A DNA stretch of 64,000 nt from Glaciihabitans sp. dw_435 (GTDB lineage: Bacteria > Actinomycetota > Actinomycetes > Actinomycetales > Microbacteriaceae), in NCBI RefSeq assembly GCF_018449675.1, contig NZ_JAAVUZ010000002.1:186001-250000 (forward strand), in the 5' to 3' direction. This document shows, piece after piece, positions 9,816-18,140 of the stretch. The notes beneath the pieces were generated by a model. It was not told the DNA's origin. It did no database searches and saw only the letters and a list, made by a program, of their open reading frames with translations. Both the position numbers and the translations under genes were made by a program. How positions within the stretch are numbered: position 1 is the stretch's first letter; each line of letters starts with the position of its first letter.

Positions 9816-11090
9816 ATGAAGCCACAACTGCAGCGCGTACTCGGCGCAACCTTCGCGTTCGCCGGGCACGCCCGGTTCACGCGGGCGCTCACCCTCTGCA
9901 TCATCGCCGTCGCGTTTCTCACCCACACGATCAACAGCCTGATCGGCTCGCCCGGCGTGGTGGCCATCCTTATCGGCCTCGCCATCCTCGGGGCACTCTC
10001 CCTGATCGGCCGCCGCGAGACGCTCGAGTGGCGAGGCGTCCTGCCCATCTCGCTTCTGACCTTTCTCGGATGGTCTGCACTCTCCGTTTTCTGGAGCAAC
10101 TACCAGTGGGCCACCCTCGGCTCAGTCGCCTACCAGTACGCCTTCGCCGCCCTCGCGATCTACGTGGCCCTCGTGCGCGACACGATTCAGATCGTGCGCG
10201 CCTTCGGCGATGTGCTGCGGATGATCCTTGGCCTCTCCCTCGCGATCGAGGTGCTGTCCGGGCTCCTGATCGATGTGCCCATCCGATTCATCGGTGTCGC
10301 CGGCAATATCGCGTTTCTCGGTCCCATCCAGGGGCTGATGGGAACCCGCAACCAGCTGGGGCTCGTCGCGCTCCTCGCGCTCGTCACGTTCGGCACCGAA
10401 CTGCTGACCCGGTCCGTGCGGCGGGGCGTGGGCATTGGTTCGGTCACAGCGGCGGTCTTCACGCTCATGCTCACCCAGTCCCCCGTGAGCTTCGGCGTCA
10501 CCGTCGCGCTCGGGCTCGCCTCGGTGGCCCTCCTTGGCCTTCGCCGCCTCACCCCCGACAGCCGACGCATCTGGCAGACGGCGTTCGCGGTCGCCGGCGC
10601 CGTGGCAATCGGCTGCGCCTATGTCTTCCGCGGCGCCATCCTCACGCTGCTCGACGCCTCCAACGATTTCGCCGTGCGGGTGCGCCTGTGGCGCGCGGTC
10701 GGCGAGCTCGTGCGCCTGAACCCCCTCGAAGGCTGGGGCTGGATCGGTGAGTGGCGCACAGAGCTCACCCCGTTCTTCGCCATCGATGCCCGCGGCGGCA
10801 ACGCCCATTCCTCCGCCCTCAACGCCTACATCGACGTGTGGTTCCAGCTGGGCGTCGTCGGGCTCCTCGCGTTCCTGGTGTTGGTGCTGCTCGCGCTCGG
10901 CCGCTCGTGGATCCTCGCCTCCCAGCAGCGAAGCCGAGTCTTCGTCTGGCCGGCACTCATGCTGGTGACCCTGCTCATCACAGGCCTTGCCGAAAGTTCG
11001 CTGCTCGTCGACTTCGGCTGGCTCACCCTGGTGATCTGCGCCGTGAAGGCGGCGGAGAATCTTAGCTGGCGGCGCTCGCTTCCCGACTAG
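9816..11090 (+). CDS. O-antigen ligase/polymerase-like membrane protein
   Basis: 424 residues from the ATG at 9816. A TTG at 9804 is an alternative start, but the ATG has a GGGG stretch at a usable distance. About ten to eleven membrane helices are visible, with the long outer loop near residues 300-350 holding EGWGWIGEW, NAHSSALNAYID and VWFQLGVVG. This is the O-antigen ligase/Wzy (Wzy_C) pattern, paralogous to the partial gene at the left edge. It follows gtrA closely. By context it transfers or polymerises the locus's lipid-linked glycan outside the membrane; which of the two cannot be decided. Confidence 0.85.
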   Translation: MKPQLQRVLGATFAFAGHARFTRALTLCIIAVAFLTHTINSLIGSPGVVAILIGLAILGALSLIGRRETLEWRGVLPISLLTFLGWSALSVFWSNYQWATLGSVAYQYAFAALAIYVALVRDTIQIVRAFGDVLRMILGLSLAIEVLSGLLIDVPIRFIGVAGNIAFLGPIQGLMGTRNQLGLVALLALVTFGTELLTRSVRRGVGIGSVTAAVFTLMLTQSPVSFGVTVALGLASVALLGLRRLTPDSRRIWQTAFAVAGAVAIGCAYVFRGAILTLLDASNDFAVRVRLWRAVGELVRLNPLEGWGWIGEWRTELTPFFAIDARGGNAHSSALNAYIDVWFQLGVVGLLAFLVLVLLALGRSWILASQQRSRVFVWPALMLVTLLITGLAESSLLVDFGWLTLVICAVKAAENLSWRRSLPD

Positions 11091-11209
11091 AACGAGCGGT
11101 GGACTCAGTGATAACGCGGCAGCGATAGGGTTGAAGAGCCATAAACGCGTCCGCACCCACCGCGGAGCGGCGCTACACGTTCACACAAGGAAGCTGCAGC
11201 CCACGGATC

Positions 11210-11440
11210 ATGATGGTTGTTCTGGATACAGCGACACGCCGACGGCTGGTCAAGACCGGTCGATGGGCCCACAACGGTAAGCGAAGCCTGTACCGCGCCA
11301 AGGGCATCGGCATCTCCCGCATTCGCATCATCGCCATGCTCAAGCAGGCGTACGCACGCCTACAGCGCACGCCCATCATCGGACGCATGATGACGAAGTC
11401 AGTCAGCCGTCTCCGCAACGCCCGCGCGGGAATCCGGTGA
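11210..11440 (+). CDS. Small basic protein, paralogue of the one at 25363-25596
   Basis: 76 residues, strongly basic, no signal peptide and no membrane helix. I do not recognise a named family. It aligns almost without gaps with the 77-residue protein encoded at 25363-25596: LD near the start, RL..T, then WA..GK..LYR, then QR.P..G and a C-terminal LR..R run. Starting at ATG 11210 gives the same distance to the WA..GK block as in the paralogue, which supports this start over the ATG three bases later. Both copies sit in the operon of a three-domain glycosyltransferase. Its stop overlaps the next start by four bases (GTGA). A role as partner or anchor of that enzyme is inference. Confidence 0.75.
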   Translation: MMVVLDTATRRRLVKTGRWAHNGKRSLYRAKGIGISRIRIIAMLKQAYARLQRTPIIGRMMTKSVSRLRNARAGIR

Positions 11441-11790
11441 GCGCCGTGAGCCACTCCAGCGACGATTTCGCCAGCATCTACGACGCCGTGATCGCCGAGG
11501 TCATGTTCAACGTCGAACGCCAGGGCGCCCTCCCCGAGTCGGTCACGATCGAGCCGACCAACGTCGCCGCCCACTGCTTTATGGATGTCCCGTACGAAGA
11601 ACTGCTCACGATCGAGGGCGACGAGAACTTCGTCATCGCCTGCGGCTCGAAGATTTGGGATCGCCTGATGGGCGAACCTCAGAAACTGGTGCTCTTGGAA
11701 GACCTGCAGTCCGGCGTCAGCCGCGAACAGCTGATGGCCCGCATGACCGAGAATGCGCTGCAGAGCGCCGTGGTGCTCGGCTCGCTATGA
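11437..11790 (+). CDS. Uncharacterised 117-residue protein
   Basis: 117 residues, acidic, no signal or membrane segment. I recognise no family. Visible traits are an N-terminal helix-like region, VTIEPTNVAAHCFMDVPYEEL, an ACGSKIWD stretch and a helical C-terminus. It begins with a GTG overlapping the stop of the small basic protein and ends in an ATGA overlap with the three-domain glycosyltransferase, so translational coupling to both is very likely. No counterpart is found between the small protein and the large enzyme in the second copy of the module (22802-25596). Confidence 0.65.
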   Translation: MSAVSHSSDDFASIYDAVIAEVMFNVERQGALPESVTIEPTNVAAHCFMDVPYEELLTIEGDENFVIACGSKIWDRLMGEPQKLVLLEDLQSGVSREQLMARMTENALQSAVVLGSL

Positions 11791-14255
11791 CGACTCCCAC
11801 CATCAACGTTGACGTTTCCGATCTCGTTCGCACCCGGGGAAAGACCGGCATCCAACGCGTCCTGCGCGAGGTAGCCTCCCGCTTGCTGACGGACACCCCG
11901 GCCGGATACACCGTGCGCATCGTGCGGTTCAACTACGCCTTCCACTACTTCGAAGAGATTGCGCGGGATGACGCGCTCCGCATCCTCTTCGACAGCGACT
12001 CTGTTCCCGCCTCCGCGGTCATCCGCATCGAGGACTTCGGGCCGCAGGACATCTTCTACGACATCGATGCCGTGTGGGGATCGCCGCTCAAGCGCGCATA
12101 CCTCTATAAGCGCCTCAAGTCGCAGGGCGTCACGATCTTCGCGACGGTCTACGACTTCGTGCCGATCAAGTTCCCGGCCTTCGCCTTCCGCAACACCGTG
12201 CGTGTCTGGCCCGCCTACATCGCCGCCGTCTTCGCGTACGCCGACCTGGTGTTTGTCGACTCCCGCGCGACCGAGCGTGACTTCGCCGACTACCGCAGGC
12301 AGTTCGGCATCACGCGCGAGATCCCGACCGTTGTCACCAAGCTCGGCGGCGACTTCACGCCGGTGACCACGCGGTCCGCCGTGATCGACCGTGTCATCGT
12401 CGACAAGTTCATCAACGAGCCCTACCTCCTGTTCGTCGGCAGCATCGAGCCCCGCAAGATGCAGATGCTCGCCCTCGACGCCATGAAGCTGATCTCCAAG
12501 GTTCGACCCGACGTGCACCTCGTCATCGCGGGAAAGATGGGCTGGAACAGCGGCGCCGTCAACCACCGCATCGTCACCGACCCGCTGCACGGGCGCCGGA
12601 TCCACTGGGTCAACACCCCCAGCGACGAGCTCCTCAAGGAGCTGTACGACCGGTGCACGATCGCCGTCTACCACTCCCACTACGAAGGCTTCGGGCTTCC
12701 CGTCGCGGAGTCGCTCTCCCACGGCAAGATCACCATCACGTCGCGCAACAGCTCGATCTACGAGGTCGGGCACGCCTACGCCGATTACGTGCACTTCAAC
12801 TCCGCGACCGAGGTCGCCGAGACCGCGCTGGCCTACCTCAACTCCGAGACCGCGTTCACCGCGCGCACGAAGCAGATCCAGCGCGAATTCCACCCGTACT
12901 CGTGGGACCTCGTCTACACGACCATCCGCGCGATCTTCGATAACCTCGCCGGGGCCAAGGCCGTCACGAAGCGCGAGCGCAGCGAGTCCCTGCAGGTCGT
13001 CATCAACAGCGAGAACGCCGAGATGCTGCGGCAGACCATCGAGTCGCTCGACGCGCACATGCCGTTCGCGCGTGAGTACGTTGTGCTCGCCCCGAGCAGC
13101 GAGCTCGAAGCGATGGCCTCGATCGTGTCATCCCGTCCCCTCACCATCATCGACCGCGACGACGCGCTGCACGGCCTCGCGGATGTCGCGTCGACTCCCG
13201 GGCAGCACGTCGGCTGGGACATCTGGAAGGCCGTCTCCCGCCTCGACATCGTCGACGCCGAGTTCATCGCGATGAACGACCGGCACCGCCCGCTGGTGGA
13301 CATCAACATCACGAAGTTCATTGGCCCGGACCACCGCTACAACGCGTACTTCTTCTACGAGCTCACCGAGTGGCCGCACCGCGTCGACGACTTCGACCGC
13401 CGCCAGCACCTCACGCGTGAGCTGCTCGACCGCTCCGGCCTCGAACTGCTCTCGTACGCGTCCCACCAGCCGCAGGTCGTCAACAAGGCTCTGCTGCAGG
13501 AGGCCGTCGAGTTCTTCGCCGGTCGTGCGGTTGCGTCCGACGTCGACGAGTGGGCCCTGTACTTCAACTACGTCGCCACCCGCTACCCGACGCTGTTCAC
13601 CAAGCGTGCCTACGAGACGATGGGATGGCCCGCAACGGCCGCCTCCTGGGAGCTGCAGTATGCGCCGCCCGCGCACTCCTTCGAGTACTACCAGCCGGAG
13701 CTCTACGCGGATGGTGGCGAGTTCGCCGGGCTGCTGCCCGCGAACGGCCTGGACGAGAAGGCAGCACGCAAGGAACCCGCGGCGCTCCGCACGTCGGCCT
13801 CCGCGTCCCTCAACGCCGAGCTGCACGACGTAATCGGCGAGCTCGGGCTCGCGCACGGAACCCTGACGTTCAGCGCACCCGGCGTCGAGCTGCTCGTTGC
13901 CGGTGTTCCGCAGATCATCGCGACCCGCGCCGGCGCTCCCGCCCGGTTGCGCCCCACGTTCAACATCCTGGCGAAGACCACCGACGCGCAGGTCGGGTTC
14001 TGGTACCGCATCACGGGCAAGAACTTCGCCTCCGGCGTCAGCCTCGAGTTCCCCTACGAGGCGAGCGTGCGCGACAAGAGCGGTGTCTTCGAGATCCCGA
14101 TCTACGACGGCGACCTGGGCGCCGGCACCTACGACATCGAGTTCTTCATGAAGCTCGGCGCGGATGAGGTGGTCCCCGCGAAGGCGAAGTACCTGGCCAA
14201 GCTGGTCGTGTGCGGTCCGGATGACTCGCTCGAGGAGCGTCTCGCCGAGCTCTAG
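11787..14255 (+). CDS. Three-domain glycosyltransferase: GT4, Stealth-like GT-A region, beta-sandwich C-terminus
   Basis: 822 residues from the ATG at 11787, which overlaps the upstream stop (ATGA). A longer upstream open frame is not used because it would run through the 117-residue gene. Residues 1 to about 385 form a GT4 (GT-B) domain with TGIQRV near the start and the donor-site E-x7-E motif as EGFGLPVAE (about 298-306). Residues about 415-640 resemble a Stealth-type transferase region: FIAMNDRHRPL (about 490-500), SHQPQVVNK (about 558) and DEWALYFNYVATRYP. The expected Asp-Asp of that motif is replaced here (NDR). Residues about 680-820 are beta-rich, ending GTYDIEFFMKLG, and recall exporter glycan-binding C-termini. 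The enzyme at 22802-25363 has the same architecture. Confidence 0.8.
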   Translation: MTTPTINVDVSDLVRTRGKTGIQRVLREVASRLLTDTPAGYTVRIVRFNYAFHYFEEIARDDALRILFDSDSVPASAVIRIEDFGPQDIFYDIDAVWGSPLKRAYLYKRLKSQGVTIFATVYDFVPIKFPAFAFRNTVRVWPAYIAAVFAYADLVFVDSRATERDFADYRRQFGITREIPTVVTKLGGDFTPVTTRSAVIDRVIVDKFINEPYLLFVGSIEPRKMQMLALDAMKLISKVRPDVHLVIAGKMGWNSGAVNHRIVTDPLHGRRIHWVNTPSDELLKELYDRCTIAVYHSHYEGFGLPVAESLSHGKITITSRNSSIYEVGHAYADYVHFNSATEVAETALAYLNSETAFTARTKQIQREFHPYSWDLVYTTIRAIFDNLAGAKAVTKRERSESLQVVINSENAEMLRQTIESLDAHMPFAREYVVLAPSSELEAMASIVSSRPLTIIDRDDALHGLADVASTPGQHVGWDIWKAVSRLDIVDAEFIAMNDRHRPLVDINITKFIGPDHRYNAYFFYELTEWPHRVDDFDRRQHLTRELLDRSGLELLSYASHQPQVVNKALLQEAVEFFAGRAVASDVDEWALYFNYVATRYPTLFTKRAYETMGWPATAASWELQYAPPAHSFEYYQPELYADGGEFAGLLPANGLDEKAARKEPAALRTSASASLNAELHDVIGELGLAHGTLTFSAPGVELLVAGVPQIIATRAGAPARLRPTFNILAKTTDAQVGFWYRITGKNFASGVSLEFPYEASVRDKSGVFEIPIYDGDLGAGTYDIEFFMKLGADEVVPAKAKYLAKLVVCGPDDSLEERLAEL

Positions 14256-14265
14256 AGCTCGGCCC

Positions 14266-14336
14266 GGGGCATCCGCTCCTCGGCCCTTCGCCTCGGGCAT
14301 CCGCCCTGGGCCCTTCGCCCCGGGGCATCCGCCCCG
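14266..14336. repeat. Imperfect GGGCATCCGC direct repeats
   Basis: Three spaced copies of a GGGCATCCGC-like unit alternate with CGGCCCTTCGCC-like units in the 237-base gap after the three-domain glycosyltransferase. It looks like local tandem slippage in noncoding DNA. No coding potential is evident. Confidence 0.5.
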
Positions 14337-14409
14337 CGCTCACGGTCTTCGCTCCCCCGCGCCTACCGCTGGTTCGGGCGGCGGGAGAACGCGCAGGGTT
14401 TGGACAGAG

Positions 14410-14455
14410 AAAAAAGCACGCGGCGGGAGTAACAACTCCCGCCGCGTGCTTTTTT
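14410..14455. terminator. Strong bidirectional intrinsic terminator
   Basis: A perfect 20-base-pair stem (14410-14429 with 14436-14455) closes a six-base loop. It has an A-run on the left and a T-run on the right, so it can stop transcription in both directions. It lies between the convergent genes ending at 14255 and 14493. Confidence 0.95.
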
Positions 14456-14492
14456 CTCCCGCCGGCCCAAATGGGACCGGCGGAACGGGGTT

Positions 14493-15437
14493 CTAGAGGA
14501 CTCCGACGCCCCACTCGTACTGGCGGCGCAGGCCCTCGGCCAGCGGCACGCCCGCGACCCAGCCGGTTGCGGCGTGGATGGCGGTGGTGTCGCCACCGGT
14601 GCGGAAGACGTCGCCGTTCACGCGCTCCTGGTAGTCGACGTTCAGCGGTGCCCCGTGGATCTCGGTGAGGAGAGCCAGCACATCGTTGACGGAGACGTTG
14701 CTGCCGCCCGCGACGTTAAAGACCGAGCCCGCGGGAACGTTCTCGCCGAATGCGACGGCCAGGTTGGCCCCGACGACGTCATCGATGAAGGTGAAGTCGC
14801 GGATCTGGGTTCCGTCGCCGAAGATGCCGATGGTCTCGCCGTGGATGGCGGCCTTGATGAAGCGGGTGAAGGCCATGTCGGTGCGCTGTCCCGGGCCGTA
14901 GACCGTGAAGTAGCGCAGGGCGACGGTCGGCAGTCCGAAGTTGCTCGCGTACAGGCCGACCAGGTGCTCGCCCGCCAGCTTGGTGACGCCGTATGGGCTC
15001 ACCGGCTTCGGGAGGTCGCTCTCCATGGTGGGGTAGCGTTCGGCATTGCCGTAGATCGACGACGACGACGCGTACACGAAGCGCTGCAGCGTGTCGAGTA
15101 CCGTGGCGGCCTCGAGCAGGCGCTGGGTCGCCTCGATGTTTTGACGCGTGTACTCGCTGAAGCTCTTGCCCCACGACTTGCGCACGCCGGGCTGGCCTGC
15201 CTCGTGGAAGATGATCTCGACGCCGGCGAGCAGCTCGGCGAGGTCGAGCTCATTGAGGTCACCCTCGACGAACTCGAAGTTCGGGGACTCGATCCCCGCG
15301 AGGTTGCGACGCTTGATCGCTACCTCGTAGTAGTCGGTCATCAGGTCGACACCGACAACGGTGTGACCCTCGGAGAGCAGGCGCTTGCTGAGGTTACTGC
15401 CGACAAATCCGGCAGCACCCGTGACGAGAATCCTCAC
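14493..15437 (-). CDS. Nucleotide-sugar epimerase/dehydratase (GalE/UDP-glucuronate-epimerase type)
   Basis: 314 residues. It shows a clear extended SDR: TGAAGFVGSNL (GxxGxxG, about 6-16), ASSSSIYG, the catalytic YGVTK near residue 149, RYFTVYGPGQRTDMAF and FGDGTQIRDFTFIDD. The last two are typical of UDP-glucose/UDP-glucuronate 4-epimerases and related dehydratases. It probably converts a UDP- (or dTDP-) sugar in the cytoplasm for the GT4 enzymes encoded just upstream. Its start overlaps the end of the 82-residue coiled-coil gene by four bases. It is the last gene of the Wzt operon and ends at the strong terminator. Confidence 0.9.
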   Translation of the reverse strand: MRILVTGAAGFVGSNLSKRLLSEGHTVVGVDLMTDYYEVAIKRRNLAGIESPNFEFVEGDLNELDLAELLAGVEIIFHEAGQPGVRKSWGKSFSEYTRQNIEATQRLLEAATVLDTLQRFVYASSSSIYGNAERYPTMESDLPKPVSPYGVTKLAGEHLVGLYASNFGLPTVALRYFTVYGPGQRTDMAFTRFIKAAIHGETIGIFGDGTQIRDFTFIDDVVGANLAVAFGENVPAGSVFNVAGGSNVSVNDVLALLTEIHGAPLNVDYQERVNGDVFRTGGDTTAIHAATGWVAGVPLAEGLRRQYEWGVGVL

Positions 15438-15682
15438 AGGGCGTCCTTGCCCGACTCTTCGTTCCAGTCGATGCGACGGTTGGTGGCCATGAGGTCCTTC
15501 TTCACCGAAGCGACCTTGGAGTCAAGAGCTGCCTGCTGCTCGTCGAGCTGTGCCTGCTGGTCAGCGAAGAACGCGGTCAGGTACGGACGTACGAGCTTCC
15601 ACACGATGCGACGCGGGATCGTGACGAGTTTTCCGAAGCGGCTACCGACCGGCGCGGGTTCGTGAAAGATTCTCTCGGCCAT
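15434..15682 (-). CDS. Small coiled-coil protein of unknown function
   Basis: 82 residues. A positively charged stretch with RRIVWKLVRPYL is followed by a Gln/Leu-rich heptad-like segment (FFADQQAQLDEQQAALD) likely to form a coiled coil. No signal peptide. I cannot name a family. A similar basic-then-RPYL-then-coiled-coil pattern occurs at the start of some surface-polysaccharide methyltransferases and glycosyltransferases, so this may be a separated membrane-association or partner segment. It lies five bases after the GT4 gene and overlaps the epimerase start, so it belongs to the operon. Confidence 0.65.
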   Translation of the reverse strand: MAERIFHEPAPVGSRFGKLVTIPRRIVWKLVRPYLTAFFADQQAQLDEQQAALDSKVASVKKDLMATNRRIDWNEESGKDAL

Positions 15683-15687
15683 GGGTT

Positions 15688-16959
15688 CTATCTTCTTCCA
15701 AGTTCGTTGTAGAGCAGGCCGGTGGCCTGCTCGTCTTTGGCGACCAGGTCTCGGTCGAGCTGACGGTCTTCGATGTTGGTGTAGTCGGCAACGCCGCCGC
15801 GCTCGAGAACACCCTCGAGCCTGCGGATCGATACGGGGAACGACAGGTCCCCCGCCGCGAGGCGTCGCCCGGCACGGCCGATCGCTTCGAGATCGACCTC
15901 GCCACGGCCCACCGCCGACATGGCGGAGGCCAGCGACGAAACCGACCGCTCAATCTTAATGCAGTGCACACCGTCGACCATGCGCTCGGCCGGACCGCAG
16001 TCGCCGGTCATGATCGGCACGGCACCGGCAACGCCCGCTTCGACGGGAGCGGATGCCCCGGGCTCACGGTTCCACGTCGGGAACAGGAACGCGTCCGCCC
16101 CGGCGTTGGCCTCGATGACCTCGCGCTGGGTGACCGGGCCGTGGAACGTCACACGGTGCATGATGCCGAGCTGCTCGGCCACGGCCTCGTACTTCTCGCG
16201 CGGGCCACCGCCGTAGATGTCGACGAAGAAGTCGAATTCGTCACGGTCGTCGACGACCTTGACCGCCTCGAGGATGAGGTCGATGCCCTTGTGCGGGCGA
16301 AGGATGCCGGCGGAGACAAACCGGGTCACGCCGTTCTCCTGGTACGGGCGGGTGCGCGGCACGTCCGCGATGACCACTCCGCGCGGGATGATCGTCACGT
16401 CGTCGCCGATGGAGATTCCCTCGCGCTCGATCTCGTCGACGAGGGTCTGGCTGACGGCGGCGTAGCGGCCACGTCCGAACAGGTTGCCCGAGTCATCCGC
16501 CCCATAAATCGCGCGGATGGGGGCCGGCACGTCCTCGACCAGTGCGGTGGGAACGCGGTCGCCCAGGTTCATGGTCCACGGAATGCCGGTGGACTCGATG
16601 AGGTCGACGATTCCGAGCCCGCCGATACCGACGAGGTTGAACATGAGGATGTGGTCCGGGCGGAACGAGCGGATGCGCGACAGAACGATCTGCGAGTTCG
16701 ACTGCTGCGAAACGAGGGCCTCGTGGCGGAAGAAGCGGCGGATCGTCGGGCTCTTGATCGGCACGGTCGGGAACCAGCTCATGGCGAGCGAGCGGTCGAC
16801 GAACGGCTGGGGTTCAGGGAGTTCCTTTTCCGTCGGCGTCGTGAGGATCAGCACCTCGTGGCCGCGGGCGCGCAGGCCCTTGGAAATGTTGTAGCAGGCC
16901 AGCTCGAACCCACCCATCATGCGTGGGGGGAGGAAGTTGGAGATAACGAGAATGCGCAC
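15688..16959 (-). CDS. Family 4 glycosyltransferase
   Basis: 423 residues with a two-domain GT-B layout. The N-terminus reads RILVISNFLPPRMMGGFE, a typical GT4 opening that binds the acceptor. The C-terminal half carries ILRPHKGIDLILEA and the donor-site region FLFPTWNREPGASAPVEAG, where the usual E-x7-E is recognisable (EPGASAPVE). Cytoplasmic enzyme transferring sugar from a nucleotide donor onto the growing chain; donor unknown. It lies seven bases downstream of another GT4 gene and is the third gene of the Wzt operon. Confidence 0.9.
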   Translation of the reverse strand: MRILVISNFLPPRMMGGFELACYNISKGLRARGHEVLILTTPTEKELPEPQPFVDRSLAMSWFPTVPIKSPTIRRFFRHEALVSQQSNSQIVLSRIRSFRPDHILMFNLVGIGGLGIVDLIESTGIPWTMNLGDRVPTALVEDVPAPIRAIYGADDSGNLFGRGRYAAVSQTLVDEIEREGISIGDDVTIIPRGVVIADVPRTRPYQENGVTRFVSAGILRPHKGIDLILEAVKVVDDRDEFDFFVDIYGGGPREKYEAVAEQLGIMHRVTFHGPVTQREVIEANAGADAFLFPTWNREPGASAPVEAGVAGAVPIMTGDCGPAERMVDGVHCIKIERSVSSLASAMSAVGRGEVDLEAIGRAGRRLAAGDLSFPVSIRRLEGVLERGGVADYTNIEDRQLDRDLVAKDEQATGLLYNELGRR

Positions 16960-16966
16960 GGAAGCT

Positions 16967-18115
16967 CTAGGCCTTTGCTCGGAGGATTTCGCGCATACGG
17001 CGGGAGATGGTGGCCCAGTCGTACACGGTGTTCGCCTTCGTGATGTTGCGCTCGACGATGGCGGCGGTCAGCGGCGGGTTCTCCCGCAGCGCGATGATGC
17101 GGTCGGCGAACGCCTCGACGTCGAAGGGCTTCACCAGGAATCCGTTGTCACCGTCAGTGACAACCATGGGCACGCTGGAGGTGTTGGCGGCAACGATCGG
17201 CAGTCCGCTGGCCATCGCCTCAGCGAACATCACGCCGAAGGTCTCCGAGGTGGAGTGCGAGACGAACACGTCGGCGGAGGCGTAGTACGACGGAAGGTCA
17301 GCCTCTTCCACGTATCCGGCCATCGTGACGTTGGTGATGCCCTCGGACTCGATCCGCTCGAGCAGCAGGGGCTTCTGGTTGCCCTGGCCGACGACCACAA
17401 GCTGGAACTGGCCGGGCGCACGAGCTTCGAGCACCTTCGCGACATCCATCAGCACATCCACGCGCTTGACGGGGCTGAGCCTCGAAGCGGTGAGCAGCAT
17501 GGTCTTGTCAGGGGCAATACCAAGCTCGACGCGGAGCGGCTCCGAGCGGTTGACCGGGTTGTAGTCGTTTCCGTCAACGCCGTAGGGCAGCGGCTTGGCG
17601 TTCTTTGCCAGCGGGCTCCCCGCAAGGCAGTACTCGGTGATCTCGGTGTAGTTCGTGGCGGCCTTGAGGGCGAGAGTGGCGTAGCGGCGCTCGTTGACGC
17701 CCATGTCGTTCCACACGTCGGTGCGGCCGATCATCGAGATCGTGACGGGCACGCGCAGGAAGATCTTGCTCCACAGCGCGACGAGGCCGAAGGGGTGCAC
17801 GAAGTGAATGTTGATGGCGTCGAGACGCTTCTCGCGGTGAAGGCCGCGCAGGATCTTGAACTCCTGCCATCCCGACATGGCGATCAGGCGGTGCAGCGTG
17901 CGGTTCTTCGCCTTCGGCGCGTGGCGCTTGTAGCGCAGCACCGAGTACGGCAGTTCTTCCCACGACTTGCTGGAGAACGCGTCGTTGTAGGTCGCCGAGA
18001 TCGGGGTAACGATGGTGACGTCGTCGCCGTCGAAGCGACGGTAGATCTCGTGGATGCCGATTTCGGCGCCTCCCACGATGGGAAAAAAGGTATGGCTCAA
18101 TACGGCTACGCGCAT
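16967..18115 (-). CDS. Family 4 glycosyltransferase
   Basis: 382 residues from the ATG at 18115, which has GGAGG seven bases upstream. A longer open frame exists but its extra 115 residues are low-complexity and overlap wzt, so it is rejected. The opening MRVAVLSHTFFPIVGGAE is the GT4 acceptor-domain start; RLSPVKRVDVLMDVA and STSETFGVMFAEAMASG (donor E-x7-E) are in the C-terminal half. It begins 25 bases after the end of the Wzt gene and is probably co-transcribed with it, consistent with building the chain that Wzt exports. Confidence 0.92.
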   Translation of the reverse strand: MRVAVLSHTFFPIVGGAEIGIHEIYRRFDGDDVTIVTPISATYNDAFSSKSWEELPYSVLRYKRHAPKAKNRTLHRLIAMSGWQEFKILRGLHREKRLDAINIHFVHPFGLVALWSKIFLRVPVTISMIGRTDVWNDMGVNERRYATLALKAATNYTEITEYCLAGSPLAKNAKPLPYGVDGNDYNPVNRSEPLRVELGIAPDKTMLLTASRLSPVKRVDVLMDVAKVLEARAPGQFQLVVVGQGNQKPLLLERIESEGITNVTMAGYVEEADLPSYYASADVFVSHSTSETFGVMFAEAMASGLPIVAANTSSVPMVVTDGDNGFLVKPFDVEAFADRIIALRENPPLTAAIVERNITKANTVYDWATISRRMREILRAKA

Positions 18116-18140
18116 GGGTGTGCCTCCGGTAGGTGGTCGG

